In this document: one piece after another, positions 1 through 11,686 of the stretch
How the letters are laid out: the number at the start of each line of letters is the position of its first letter
How positions within the stretch are numbered: the first letter of the stretch is position 1
Made by a program: the position numbers and the translations under genes
Assembly: GCA_015501605.1 (NCBI GenBank)
Contig: JADNRZ010000018.1
Location: forward strand, 1,054,001 to 1,118,000
Length of the DNA: 64,000 nucleotides
Source: Panaeolus papilionaceus
Taxonomy: Eukaryota; Basidiomycota; Agaricomycetes; Agaricales
Direction of reading: 5' to 3'
Notes under the pieces: model-generated
Seen by the model: the letters and a program-made list of their open reading frames with translations, nothing else
Database searches by the model: none
What the model was told of the DNA's origin: nothing

Positions 1-150
1 AAATGGGTCATATTCCGGGGGTAGGAGGATGGGTAGGGGGTTGGGGATAGGGGGGATGGATGGGGGGATGCCAGATAGGGGCTGATTGCTTATCTGGCTG
101 GGTGGGGGTTGGGCAAATGTTGTCGGATAGATATGATATGGGTATGGGGG
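1..150. other. G-rich low-complexity left edge
   Basis: Runs of four to six G recur on the plus strand, notably at about 18-70, separated by short AT-containing spacers. This gives obvious G-quadruplex potential. No gene is visible. The stretch lies just outside the terminal repeat of the element that begins at 151, and its short GGGTATTTTCGGGG-like words resemble the first bases of that repeat, so it may be related sequence. Confidence 0.5.
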
Positions 151-1254
151 TGTAGAGAAAAAAATCAGGATCCCGGAATGGGTATTTTCGGGGTGGGGGG
201 ATCAGTGGTTGGTGAGCAATTAAGGAAATACACTCTCAGAGCTGGCGATAAATCAAAATAAATCGAAAAAATAATATAAATTGCAAATAGCGCACTCAAT
301 TCTGCTCTGATTGGGCTGAAATTTTGAACGCAGCCTTCCGCATGTGATCCCCTTCGATCCATATAAAAATGTTTTCTTACATGGGTCACTTGAAAAGCCC
401 CTATCTTTGGCCCAAACAGTATCCTGCTCAATATTGCACCGCTCTGGGCACTATTTTGGGTGATCTATATATTGTTAGAAAGCTATTAACAGCCTCTATA
501 GGATCCCACCATCCGATCTGCCAAATTGTACCAGCAACCCAGCAGATCAGGTTCGCTTTTTCCGCTTTTTTAGCCCCTATTCCCCCTACTACAATTATTT
601 CCTCAATATTGCTTCGCTTTTGGCACCATTTGGGTGGATATATATGTCATTAGGAAGGTATACACTATATCTATCCATTCATGCAGTCCGATCTGCCAAA
701 TTTGACCACAGAAGCAGCAGATCTGCTCTGGTTATTGTGCATTGATTAAATGAGCCCTTATTTACAAATCAAATCTTCGTCCTGATCAGGAATATTAGTG
801 TGATGTCATTGATCCCATGTAATCTCATCAATCCTCATTAATTAGCTTCGCTTTTTTGGGAAATTGGCATCACTGATCTGCTTCCAGGCACTAATGACAC
901 CACACTAATTAATTAATCCTCCCCCACAAATATTGCAGCATTAATTGCACCGCTTTTTAGCTATTTTTTATTATACATATATATATCACCAGAAAGCTAC
1001 AAATGTCTACTTTCAGGATCTGAAGACAGATCATAAATGTTGTGCTTGTGGAGGGAGCAATTGCATTTCGCATTTTGGGTACTATAGCGTGGGAACACCC
1101 CTTGATCCTCCTTCTCCTCCTCCTCCCTCCGCTTTTTTGTCTTCATTTCTCCACACCCCCTGCAGATATCAACCTAAAACTTGGCACACCTCTTCATAAT
1201 CATTATTTAATGGCTCTCACCAGCTGAATAGTGAAAATACACACTATCCTGCAT
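151..1254 (+). repeat. Left 1.1-kb terminal inverted repeat arm
   Basis: This arm matches the reverse complement of 15331-16082 (outer part, 151-902) and of 3157-3509 (inner part, about 902-1254). The arms differ by only a few bases, for example CCCGG against CCTGC near 172 and AGCTGAAT against AGCCGAAT near 1222. It contains no convincing gene; the short frames inside occur in both arms and are repeat shadows. Confidence 0.85.
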
Positions 1255-3156
1255 ACAGGGGATCTGAAATCCAATGGAAGTGCATTATATATCCCTATAT
1301 TTGCATGTGGAATTAGTAAAATGCATACAGTGTTCCACCGTCATGTGATACACCACTGTGCTGTGAAACACTTTGACATTAAACACTGACGCGCATCTGC
1401 ATTCCAGAGCGCACAAGTATGTTTTAGCACACGTTTTGTAGGTATAAATAGTGTTGATACAAATATGATTTAAGCAAGGTCAGATAGTGTTGCTGTGGTG
1501 AGATACAGAGCATATAATGCTCTGTTCAGGTGACCATTTTGGGCATTTCAAAAATGTTTGCCTCTGCCAAAGAAAGGGTGTTTCACTATGTGCTACACTT
1601 TATATACCAATTGAAAGGTATGAATAAGAGCTCTCAAACGAATGTAATATCATGTTCAAAAGTGTACTGGATGGAATGTAAGATCCATAACAAATGTGGG
1701 TTATATTTAGCACATAGGTAAGAAATGTGTATAAATACATCTTCAATACTACCTACATAGGCATGATGCCTCCTGGTAAAAAACACTTTCCTCCTCCCTA
1801 TACACATCCTGCTTCTGATGAGGTCCATGACCTTCTCATGAATCACACTGTGCTGCTCTACAAAGCAGAGCCAAAACCCTGTACATGTGTCAAATCTTGT
1901 AATACTTCCATGGGCTACCACACTGTTTAAAACATCACCCCAAAGGAAAATTTCCTCAAAACTGGTGTATTAATTGTGCTTTTACACTGTATGCTCCGAA
2001 ATTGGGTTGCAGCGAAGCAGACTTGCGCTGAGATGGTAGAATAACAGACTCACTGGGTTTCAATTCACACAGTGTATCACAGCGTAGTGATTGCCATCAC
2101 ATCCACTCCCAACACCTTTTTCCTCCTCCTGACCTCAATTCACTATATTCTTCTTGGATTTTTTTTATAGACACTCATACCATGTATACTTTTGATTCCC
2201 TCTGCTTTTTCTTTATGTATGTTTTTACGTTGTTCGAAAAATTTTAATTTATTAATTTGGTGTATCACATGACAGTGGAACACTGTATTCCTGTTAGTGT
2301 GGCCTCCCATGGCTTTATCCATGTGTTTTTCACTGTATATATAGGTCTCCAGCATTCTCCAAGCGTTCATATGGACCACATGTAATGTTCTACCCAGCCC
2401 ACCACATCATATATTCAGCCACATTTGTAATATTAGCCATATATATATGCTGGGCTTAAAATACACTATTCTGCAATTTACTATACCATAGCAACATTAT
2501 TTATAATTCATAAATAGCAGGAAATCAATATATTAAATCTAGTTACAAGGTGCAAAAAACCCCAAGTGATTTGGACAAGTGTAGCCATCTGTAGGTTCAA
2601 AATGGTGTGCAACCATCCTGGTTGATGCTGGATGTTTCAAGACCACACACCATCACCACTACATCAAACTCCTTCTGACCGCTTTTTTGAGGCTCTACCC
2701 TTCCACAATCATCCAAATCACTTCAAACCTTTTGTGAACATTACATATCATGTCTCTCCATGTATATGTATGTTCTGATTAAATTATTTTGTCTCTGATC
2801 CTCTGTCATAAGCTTATCAGTGGAATTTGAACGATTTTGAGACCTGCTCAGAATCCTTTGGGGGTGGGCTACTTTTGAAGGCACTATTGAAGCGTCCTCA
2901 GAACAGTTTAGAGCATGTTGAAGCGGTCAGTATTCATGAAGATATTCACAAATTACTATTCTGCATACCCTGAGATAGTATTTAGTGTTTTCTATTCTTT
3001 TGCTTCAACTTTTAAAGTGGTTGAGTGTCAATTTCAATGGTTCTACATCTTATGACTAATATTCAAAAGTTTCTTGAGCAGTAGAGATGCCAAAAGAATG
3101 TAATATTAGGTATATATGGTGCAAACATAGTATTTTAATATGTAATTGGTGATAGA
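1255..3156. other. Interior of long-TIR element, no gene seen
   Basis: This is 1.9 kb of AT-rich sequence between the two arms. Only short, unrelated frames below 100 codons are present and none resembles a known family. One CGCTTTTTT word occurs near 2680, matching those in the arms. Confidence 0.6.
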
Positions 3157-3509
3157 ATGCAGGATAGTGTGTATTTTCACTATTCGGCTGGTGAGAGCCA
3201 TTAAATAATGATTATGAAGAGGTGTGCCAAGTTTTAGGTTGATATCTGCAGGGGGTGTGGAGAAATGAAGACAAAAAAGCGGAGGGAGGAGGAGGAGAAG
3301 GAGGATCAAGGGGTGTTCCCACGCTATAGTACCCAAAATGCGAAATGCAATTGCTCCCTCCACAAGCACAACATTTATGATCTGTCTTCAGATCCTGAAA
3401 GTAGACATTTGTAGCTTTCTGGTGATATATATATGTATAATAAAAAATAGCTAAAAAGCGGTGCAATTAATGCTGCAATATTTGTGGGGGAGGATTAATT
3501 AATTAGTGT
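3157..3509 (-). repeat. Inner part of right inverted repeat arm
   Basis: Reverse complement of about 902-1254. It stops abruptly at 3509, where the 11.8-kb transposon begins; its continuation is at 15331. The last nine bases, AATTAGTGT (3501-3509), are the left copy of the target duplication. Confidence 0.85.
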
Positions 3510-4494
3510 GGTGATGCACAATCACTGTAACAGTCGCGGCCCGGTAACAACTGTCACGCCCTCCTCCTCTCGTCACAAAGTTGAATCAGTCGCATATCTC
3601 AAGCTCTGCATCGATTCGAGTCATTTTTTTTGGCCTGGAGAGTGTAATAATATTGTTAAAGTGAATAGAACAACTGCCACATATGTATGTAGTGAAATTA
3701 AAAACAATTTTGGACATTGAAGTTGAAAAATGGGAGAAAACTACACTAGGCATTGGACACCTCATCTGAGGACTCATCTGAGTCGTCGGAGTCGGTATCT
3801 GATTCATCAGATGGTGTATCGTCATCTCCTATGATCCATAGCCTCAATTTGTAAAGCCTTATAGCCTTTCAGAGTACCAATCTCTTTTCCTTCGCTATAT
3901 TAGGCAGTGCCTTTCCAACAAGATTTGGTGCTCCAAGACTCCTAAAAAGCTTGACTTGGTCCTGTAAAGCAACACCTGCAAGCAGTTTTGCCTTCCTATA
4001 CTTCAACACCAATGGTGTATTTGATAAACGAGCTGCAGCTTCCTCAGCAGCAGCTTGGCGCTTTGCTCTTCGTTCAGCCTTCTGTGCCTGCTTCTGATCC
4101 TGGAAATCCACCAACTCTTGACGTCTGATTCGCTCCTGTCCCCAAAGTTCACGTGCAGCACCTTGTATAAACTTGTGATCTTCCTCCTCAGTGAGTTTAG
4201 CCTTGATGAACTGTGCAGTATCGTTTCGGAAGAACATAGCAAGGGAGTTGTGTGTAAGGAGAGATAGCTGGGGTTGACGAACCATAACCCTTCGAAATGA
4301 TCCTAAAGCGCCCTCATTTTCATCATTGGTGGCTGGCATAAATGCCAGATCTTTCTCCTCAACCGTTGCTTCATCAATTAACCCTCCTGGCATAAACTCC
4401 GATGTGAATCGCTCCCATGTATCTGCTGTGGCCTCAAAGAATGTATGTAGAAGCTCTGAAAGCTTTGGGAAGGATGGCTGGTTATTCTGAATAT

Positions 4495-5605
4495 CAGTAC
4501 TTCACACTAACACCAGCCTTTCGGCCGAGCCTCAGCCGAGTATCGGTTCATCGGCTGAGTCTCAGCTGACGCTCAGCCGAGTCTCGGCTGAGCCTCAGCT
4601 CAACCTCAGTTTAATAATATATTTTGAAAAGAAATGCTTTTTATCAGCTGAACATCAGCCGAGTATCAGCCGAGCATCAGCCGAGCATCAGCTGAACATC
4701 GGCTGAAAATCAGCTGAGTATCAGACACTGGTTGTTATGACTGTTTCACTTTCTCATCATATACATGTACTACCACCTCCCCATGTACTTGACAATACTT
4801 GTGACAGTGACATGTCACATCATACACTAGTCTATATTATCACATATTACATACTTAGATATAACTGTAATTTCTTTAGTCTATAGTATTTGTGACAATC
4901 AATATAACAGTGACTACATGTCACACAGGTATTGCCAAAAATATGTGGATGTGACCTAATATTTGTCACATATCATGTAGTCACAGCAGTTTATGTTGGC
5001 TTAAATCAGATTTTGAATTGTGATATGTCATATATATGTCACAAACCTAGCTAAATTAGGAAGCATTGTATTAGTAATTTAGTAATTTAGTAATTGTATA
5101 CCTGGGGATTGCTGATAGATTTCCCAATATTACTAATTCTCTTGGCAAATGTGTCACAATATGTTATCTAATATGTCATAACAAAGCCACCAAACAAGCC
5201 ATGCAGGCATGACAAACTGTATTATGTAATAATATAGGTAGAAAACTGCAAAGAACAATAACACAACCAATACATATAGATTATGAGCTGATATTCAGCT
5301 GATCATCAGCTGAGCCTCAGCTGAGCCTCAGTTCTGTGAACCGATAATACTCGGCCGAAAGAACCGAAACTACTAGCTGAGACCTCAGCTGAGTATCGGT
5401 TCAACCTCAGCCGAACCTCAGCTGATCCTCGGTTGAGCCTCAGTTCATTAGTTTATAAAGCTAATCACTAAACTATAAGATAAGCAAAAATATTAATTTA
5501 TGAACCGATGATCAGCTGACGAACCGATACTCAGCCGATACTCAGCTGACGAACCGATCATCAGCCGAGCCTCAGCCGAAAAGTTTGGGTTAGTGTAAAG
5601 TCCTC
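4495..5605. mobile_element. 1.1-kb non-autonomous hAT-like element with CAGCTGA motif arrays
   Basis: Flanked by CTGAATAT at 4487-4494 and 5606-5613, an 8-bp duplication typical of hAT elements. The termini are inverted copies of SAGKACTTYACACTAAC. Inside each end is a cluster of short palindromic words of the type CAGCTGA or TCGGCTGAG (about 4515-4735 and 5285-5580), with an AT-rich centre. There is no open frame. It sits in the transposase gene between the codons of IQ and NNQPSF, and precise excision would restore the frame. Confidence 0.85.
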
Positions 5606-5836
5606 CTGAATATGTTGGATAACAGAGGGGTTTGTCCAGGCATCACCATTGAGTGTTGCTGTCTCGTGCCGAACATTGGAGCCAAGGAGGATGCTAGGAT
5701 CTGCAATGATCTTCTTGATGTGTTGGTGAACCTTAGTGTGTAGAGGTCCAAGATCAAGCATGTTCTGGGTGTCCCCAGGTGCCCGAATAGATCACATATA
5801 TGGATAGGAAACTGACTTGGCATAAAGTACAAGTAC

Positions 5837-6241
5837 TGTCAGGGGATCTCCTGCTACCTCCTATTCCTTTCCTTATTATCATCTCTCTGTCTCTCCTTTC
5901 TCCATTTCCTTTGCTCTATCTCATTATCTGGACATATCATGGACTCATAGATATTATATTACACTCTCCTTTAGTTGCCATTCATTCATTATTTAGTTGT
6001 TGCCACTGTTACATAGTCATTCCTTTGTGTTTCCCTTTGTTTGTTTCCAAAGGCATTGTTTGGCATCAAGGCTGATGCCAATGCCAGCTCATCACTTAAA
6101 TAGCTGTTTCACCTGGGTTTGATCCTTTACCTCTTTCTCTTTGGATCTCCCCCAGGTGAGCCTACTTCCTGTATTTATGTAGAGCTGATATATATCTTTG
6201 GATCTCCCCCAGGACTTGTGTGTGTCTGAGGTGCCCTTACA
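5837..6241 (+). repeat. 5' LTR of Gypsy 1
   Basis: A 405-bp TG...CA direct repeat, equal in length and apparently in sequence to 11687-12091. It should carry the promoter and polyadenylation signal of the element, though no strong TATA box was singled out. Confidence 0.93.
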
Positions 6242-6371
6242 GTAGAAAGAGGTCACCTTGGAGACTGAGACTGCATACAGTCTGTTACATCCTCTGTTCT
6301 GCTTCTTCTGTTCAGCTGCATTATAGACTCTGTGCTTTCTCCCTCTCCTCTCTTCTCCCTGTCTGGCAACC

Positions 6372-9300
6372 ATGGATCTCCATACTTCACCACCTCCAGC
6401 TGCTTCTGTCTCTCTGTCTCAGTTGCCTTCCCTGGAAGACCAGGTATCCTCCATGCTTGCTCAGCAGGAATCCCAACAGGTAGCTATCTCCCACTTGAGG
6501 TCTTCTGTTCTTTCCTTGCTTCATTATTTTTCTTCTACCTTTAATCCTCCTTCTTCCCTTTCCCTTTCTCTTTCTTCTTCCTCCCCTTCTTCCTCTCCTG
6601 TTTCTTCTACTTTTCCCCCACTCCCCTCCCACTCTGTTGGACAGCTGACAGATGGGATACTACACTCTTTAAACCATGGAACTGTAGATAGAAACTTTTC
6701 CCCTGCTTCTTCTTTCCCTTTACCTAGTGTAAACATGGAACAATCTTCACCTTCTCCTCACCCTCTTTCTTCTTTTTCTCATTTTATTAGTGTACCTATG
6801 GAACATTCTTCTTCTTCTTCTTCTTCTAGTAGTAGTCTTCCTCTTCCCCCCACTTCTATTCGGTCATCCAATAGAGTGGATCCTCCCCTCCCCACTGTCT
6901 CTTCTGGTTGCCCCAGTGGAATAGTGTCTTCCCCTCTCCTCACTGCCTCTTCTGGTTATCCTAGTGGAGTAGTGCATCCCTCTGCCCCTTCTTCTCATCG
7001 TCTTGGGACTCCTTTGATGATTGCAGAAAAGGTTAGGCCAGCTCCTCCTCCCCGGTACGATGGTGATCGTCTCAAGGGCAAAGCCTTCTACAACTCTCTC
7101 ATGGGATACTTCAGACTTCGTCCAGATCTCTTTCCTGATGAGTCTACCATGATTAGTTGGGCCCTCACGTTCATGTCTGCTGGTCGAGCTGCTCTATGGT
7201 CCTGCAGGATCTTTGAGCTCATTGAGGAAGGTTCCTCTCCTTACGCAACCTGGGACCACTTTGCTGAAGACTTTCGCAAAGAGTTTTTCCCCTTGCGTGA
7301 GCAGGAAACTGCTGCCCTCATCTTGGAAGGTACCTCCTACTTCCAAGGGGATCGTTCTGTTGACGATTATGTTGACTCCTTTCGTGACCTTGTTGCTGAA
7401 GCTGGCTACTCTGACCCCTCCTACATTGTGGTCAAGTTCCGTCGTGGCCTCCACCCCTCCATCACTGATCATCTCAGTAAGCGGGTAGCTTCACATCCAG
7501 CTCATAACGATCCCTCTGGCTGGTATGAATTGGCCCGCCTTGTTGCTCTCAACTTGGCTGCTAATGACACCTTCCATCCGCAGCCCCCTCCTCCTGTGCC
7601 TAGCCCACTCTCTTCTCTTCCTCCTTCCTTCTCACATTTCCTTGACCCCTCCCCTGGTCCTTTGTCTATTCGCACCACTCATGCCCCCTTACGAAAGCCT
7701 GTGACAAGTGAAGTCTCTGTGCAAACGCCCGCACAAACTCCACCCTGTCCCAAAGTCATCCTCAACTCTCGTAATCGGTATGCTCCTCTGGTTGATGAGA
7801 CTCCATCTCTCCCAGATGAAGACAAGGTTCCCTCCTCTCCATCCTCCCTCCATGATCCTTCTGCTCCGCCCCGCCTACCTCGTCGCTCCAAATGGGAATG
7901 TCGTCGCCTTCCATCCTCGTGCACCATCTCTTCTCTTGCACCTGGACCTAGCTCCCTTCACCTGAAGGTTGAGATAGAGACCACCGACTCCCATGAGGCT
8001 CGATCTGTTAAGGCCTTGCTCGACACTGGCGCTACTGGTCTGTTCATTGATCGAGAGTACGTCAAGTCCAACCGAATTGCCACCAGGAAGCTCAGCCGCC
8101 CCATCCCTGTTCGTAACGTGGATGGAACGCTCAACGAGTCTGGTTCAATTACTGAGGTGGTTGACTTGATCCTCCGGTACAACGGCCACACAGAACGTGC
8201 ACTCTTCTGTGTCACTGGCTTAGGGAAGCAGAAGCTGATCATTGGATACACTTGGTTCAGGGATCACAATCCTGAAGTCAATTGGGAAACTGGAGAAGTC
8301 AAGATGTCTCGCTGCAAGCCTAGCAGTCGATGCTTTGGTTGCAAGAAGGAACTCAATGAGGAAAAGAAGGCTGCTCGTAAGGAAGAAGCCAAGGTGAATG
8401 CCTGCCGCTCTGGTCCTGCCCCCTCTCTCACCCCTGAAGAGTCTTCCCCTGAAGATTCTGATGATCTCGAGTCCTCTGATCTGCCATTTGATCTTGAGGA
8501 AGGTGATCGTGTCTGGGTTTCTGGCTTACTCCCTGAGGAAGCTGAAGAGCATATCAACGCTACTTCAACCATCAGTCAACGCCTGGCTGAAGGTTTCTTG
8601 CGTAACTCTGCTCCTCAACCAGAACAGACCACTCTCCCTTCCTCACCTCATGGTCCAGTCCCCGACTATCAGAGTCTCTTCCATCGTGTCTTCTCTGAAG
8701 CTGAGTTTCTTAAGCTTCCTGAGAGAAGACCTTGGGATCATGCGATTGAGCTCATTCCTGGAGCCCAACCCAAGGGATGCAAGGTTTACCCATTAAACCC
8801 TGCAGAACGTGAAGAGGCTGAGCGCTTCCTCGCTGAGAACGAGGCTCAGGGAAAGATTCGCCGCTCCAAATCCCCCATGGCATCACCAGTCTTCTTTGTG
8901 AAGAAAAAGGATGGCTCCCTTCGTCTGGTCCAGGACTATCGCATGCTCAACGATATGACTGTGAAGAACAAGTACCCTCTCCCTCTCATCTCTGACCTTA
9001 TCAACCAACTTCGTGGTGCGCGCTACTTCACCAAGCTTGACATTCGTTGGGGTTTCAACAATGTCCGCATCAAAGAAGGAGATGAGTGGAAGGCTGCTTT
9101 TCGCACTCACAGAGGTCTCTTCGAACCTCTTGTCATGTTCTTTGGTCTCACCAACAGTCCTGCCACCTTCCAAACCATGATGAACGAGATCTTCCAAGAC
9201 ATGATCTCCGAAGGTGTGGTTGTGGTATACCTGGATGACATCCTGATCTTCACCAAGGATATTCCTGAGCATCGAGAGGTCACTCATAGGGTCCTGAAGC

Positions 9301-11675
9301 GTCTAGAGGAACATGGTCTCTGCCTCCGCCTGGAGAAATGCGAGTTTGAGAAGACACGCATTGAGTACCTTGGGCTTATTGTTGCTGAGAACCGAGTTGA
9401 GATGGATCCTGTCAAAGTTGCTGGAGTTGCTCAATGGCCCACCCCCACCAATAGGAAAGAAGTCCAATCTTTCCTGGGTTTTGCCAACTTCTATCGACGG
9501 TTCATCAAGGACTTCTCTCACCATGCACGTCCCCTCTTTGACCTTACCAAGAGCTCCACTGAGTTTTCCTGGTCTCCTGCTGCTGCTACTGCCTTCCAGT
9601 CCATCAAGGATGCTGTCACCTCTTCCCCTGTCCTTGCTGCTCCCAATGATGATCTCCCTTTCCGGCTCGAAGCTGACTCTTCAGACTTTGCCACTGGTGC
9701 TGTACTCTCTCAACAGTCTCCAGAAGATGGAAAGTGGCATCCCATTGCTTTCTTCTCCAAGTCACTCTCTCCTGTCGAAAGGAACTATGAGATTCATGAC
9801 AAGGAAATGCTTGCAATCATTCGAGCCTTGCAGGAATGGAGACACTTCCTTGAGGGTGCCCGCCACAAGTTTGAGATCTGGACTGACCACAAGAACTTGG
9901 AGTACTTCATGTCGTCTCAGAACCTCAACCGCAGGCAAGCCCGCTGGTCTCTCACTCTGGCGCGCTTTGACTTCGTCATGCAGCACAAGGCAGGAGCTAC
10001 TATGGGAAAAGCAGATGCCCTCTCACGTCGGTCTGACCATGGTTCTAGTGAACGTGACAACCAGAACATCACCCTCCTCACCCCAGGGATGTTTGCAGTA
10101 CGTGCACTAGAAGGTCTGGAATTTGTTGGACAGGAACGCTCTCTGGTTCGTGAGATCCGTCGACATTCCAAGGAGGCCTCTGATCTTGAGGACACTGTGG
10201 CCAAGGCAGTCAAGGCACTCAGAAAGACTGGATCTCAGTCTCTTCGCTCCTCAGAGTGGGATGAAGCTGATGGTCTTATCTACTTCTGTGGAAAGCTCTA
10301 TGTTCCACCAGGTGGTGATCTTCGTCGTCGCATTGTGGCTCTCTGTCATGACTCCACTCTTGCTGGACACCCTGGACGTTGGAAGACCTTGGAGCTTGTG
10401 TCTAGGAACTACTGGTGGCCACGCATGTCTAAGTTCATTGGACTCTACACCAGCACCTGTGACATGTGTCTTAGGACCAAGACCATCAGGCAGCGACCCC
10501 TTGGAGAGCTTGAGCCCCTTGCTGTTCCTGACCGCCGTTGGGACCATATCAGTGTGGACTTCATTGTCGAGCTTCCTGAGTCCAATGGTTATGATGCCAT
10601 CATGGTTGTTGTTGACTCCCTTTCCAAACGCGCCCACTTCACCGCTACCACTACCACTGTCTCTGCCCTAGGCACTGCCCGCATGTATCGTGACCATATC
10701 TGGAAACTCCATGGCCTCCCATCCAAGGTAGTCTCTGATCGCGGTCCACAGTTCATTGCAGAGTTCACTACTGAACTCTACAGGCTGCTTGGGATTGAGC
10801 CAGCTCGTAGCACTGCCTATCACCCTCAAACTGATGGACAGACTGAGCGTGTCAACCAGGAGTTGGAACAATACCTCAGGCTCTACATCTCTGAGCGACA
10901 GGACGACTGGTACGACATCCTTTCCATGGCTGAGTTTGCCTACAACAACCATGTCCACTCCTCCACCCAGCAGACTCCCTTCCTTCTAGACTCTGGTCAG
11001 CATCCTCGCATGGGCTTTGAACCTCTTCCTCCCTCCCGGATGGAGACTGTGAATGAGTTCACTGATAGGATGAAGACTGCTCTTGAGGAAGCACGTGCTG
11101 CCTTAGCAGCTGCTAAGGAGGACATGGCTAGGTACTACAACCGGCGTCGCACCAAGGCTCCTGAGATCAAACCTGGAGATCGTGTCTACCTTGATGCCTC
11201 AGACATCCAAACCACTCGGCCATCCAAGAAGCTCTCCCACAAGCGAGTTGGTCCTTACCTAGTCATTTCTAGTGTTGGAAAGAATGCCTACCGTCTTCAA
11301 CTTCCTAAATCCCTCTCCCGCATCCATCCAGTCTTCCATGTTGTCAGACTCACACCTGCTCCTTTTGATCCTATCTCTGGTCGAAGAGCCAAGCTACCCC
11401 CACCTCCTGTGCTTGTTGACAATGTTGAAGAGTTTGTTGTGGAGAAGATTTTGAACAGCAAGTTCATCAGAGGCAAACTCCGATACCTGATCAAATGGGA
11501 AGGATACGATGCTGGTTGGAATTCTTGGGAACCAGCTGGCGATGTCCATGCTCCTGACCTCATCAGGGACTTCTATGCAGAGAATCCTAAGGCTCCAAAG
11601 GTTATCAGGACCACCTATACTCACATTCCTTATAAACAGACTGGACTTCATGCTTCGAGGGCGAAGCAATCCTAG
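6372..11675 (+). CDS. Gag-Pol polyprotein of Gypsy 1, chromovirus type
   Basis: A single 1,767-aa frame whose ATG follows CAACC, a good fungal start context, 130 nt after the 5' LTR. A Ser/Pro-rich N-terminus leads into a gag domain (about residues 225-400). The aspartic protease site LLDTGATG is near residue 549. Reverse transcriptase has its YLDD box near 952 and RNase H an EADSSDFATGA block near 1098. Integrase has the HHCC zinc site (about 1325-1366) and Asp, Asp, Glu near 1395, 1455 and 1492. A C-terminal chromodomain with YLIKWEGYDAGWNSWEP ends near 1730. It copies the element RNA and integrates it; the chromodomain probably guides it to methylated histone H3. Gag lacks a clear CCHC knuckle. 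There are no stops or frameshifts. Confidence 0.95.
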   Translation: MDLHTSPPPAASVSLSQLPSLEDQVSSMLAQQESQQVAISHLRSSVLSLLHYFSSTFNPPSSLSLSLSSSSPSSSPVSSTFPPLPSHSVGQLTDGILHSLNHGTVDRNFSPASSFPLPSVNMEQSSPSPHPLSSFSHFISVPMEHSSSSSSSSSSLPLPPTSIRSSNRVDPPLPTVSSGCPSGIVSSPLLTASSGYPSGVVHPSAPSSHRLGTPLMIAEKVRPAPPPRYDGDRLKGKAFYNSLMGYFRLRPDLFPDESTMISWALTFMSAGRAALWSCRIFELIEEGSSPYATWDHFAEDFRKEFFPLREQETAALILEGTSYFQGDRSVDDYVDSFRDLVAEAGYSDPSYIVVKFRRGLHPSITDHLSKRVASHPAHNDPSGWYELARLVALNLAANDTFHPQPPPPVPSPLSSLPPSFSHFLDPSPGPLSIRTTHAPLRKPVTSEVSVQTPAQTPPCPKVILNSRNRYAPLVDETPSLPDEDKVPSSPSSLHDPSAPPRLPRRSKWECRRLPSSCTISSLAPGPSSLHLKVEIETTDSHEARSVKALLDTGATGLFIDREYVKSNRIATRKLSRPIPVRNVDGTLNESGSITEVVDLILRYNGHTERALFCVTGLGKQKLIIGYTWFRDHNPEVNWETGEVKMSRCKPSSRCFGCKKELNEEKKAARKEEAKVNACRSGPAPSLTPEESSPEDSDDLESSDLPFDLEEGDRVWVSGLLPEEAEEHINATSTISQRLAEGFLRNSAPQPEQTTLPSSPHGPVPDYQSLFHRVFSEAEFLKLPERRPWDHAIELIPGAQPKGCKVYPLNPAEREEAERFLAENEAQGKIRRSKSPMASPVFFVKKKDGSLRLVQDYRMLNDMTVKNKYPLPLISDLINQLRGARYFTKLDIRWGFNNVRIKEGDEWKAAFRTHRGLFEPLVMFFGLTNSPATFQTMMNEIFQDMISEGVVVVYLDDILIFTKDIPEHREVTHRVLKRLEEHGLCLRLEKCEFEKTRIEYLGLIVAENRVEMDPVKVAGVAQWPTPTNRKEVQSFLGFANFYRRFIKDFSHHARPLFDLTKSSTEFSWSPAAATAFQSIKDAVTSSPVLAAPNDDLPFRLEADSSDFATGAVLSQQSPEDGKWHPIAFFSKSLSPVERNYEIHDKEMLAIIRALQEWRHFLEGARHKFEIWTDHKNLEYFMSSQNLNRRQARWSLTLARFDFVMQHKAGATMGKADALSRRSDHGSSERDNQNITLLTPGMFAVRALEGLEFVGQERSLVREIRRHSKEASDLEDTVAKAVKALRKTGSQSLRSSEWDEADGLIYFCGKLYVPPGGDLRRRIVALCHDSTLAGHPGRWKTLELVSRNYWWPRMSKFIGLYTSTCDMCLRTKTIRQRPLGELEPLAVPDRRWDHISVDFIVELPESNGYDAIMVVVDSLSKRAHFTATTTTVSALGTARMYRDHIWKLHGLPSKVVSDRGPQFIAEFTTELYRLLGIEPARSTAYHPQTDGQTERVNQELEQYLRLYISERQDDWYDILSMAEFAYNNHVHSSTQQTPFLLDSGQHPRMGFEPLPPSRMETVNEFTDRMKTALEEARAALAAAKEDMARYYNRRRTKAPEIKPGDRVYLDASDIQTTRPSKKLSHKRVGPYLVISSVGKNAYRLQLPKSLSRIHPVFHVVRLTPAPFDPISGRRAKLPPPPVLVDNVEEFVVEKILNSKFIRGKLRYLIKWEGYDAGWNSWEPAGDVHAPDLIRDFYAENPKAPKVIRTTYTHIPYKQTGLHASRAKQS

Positions 11676-11686
11676 AGGGGGGGTAA

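Noticed and set aside
945..3466. Repeated 60-95-codon frames in both inverted arms
   Set aside because: They are identical because the arms are inverted copies; there is no domain, no start context and no conservation beyond the repeat.
8398..10671. Alternative-frame ORFs of 130-265 codons within Gypsy 1
   Set aside because: They are shadows of the intact polyprotein frame.
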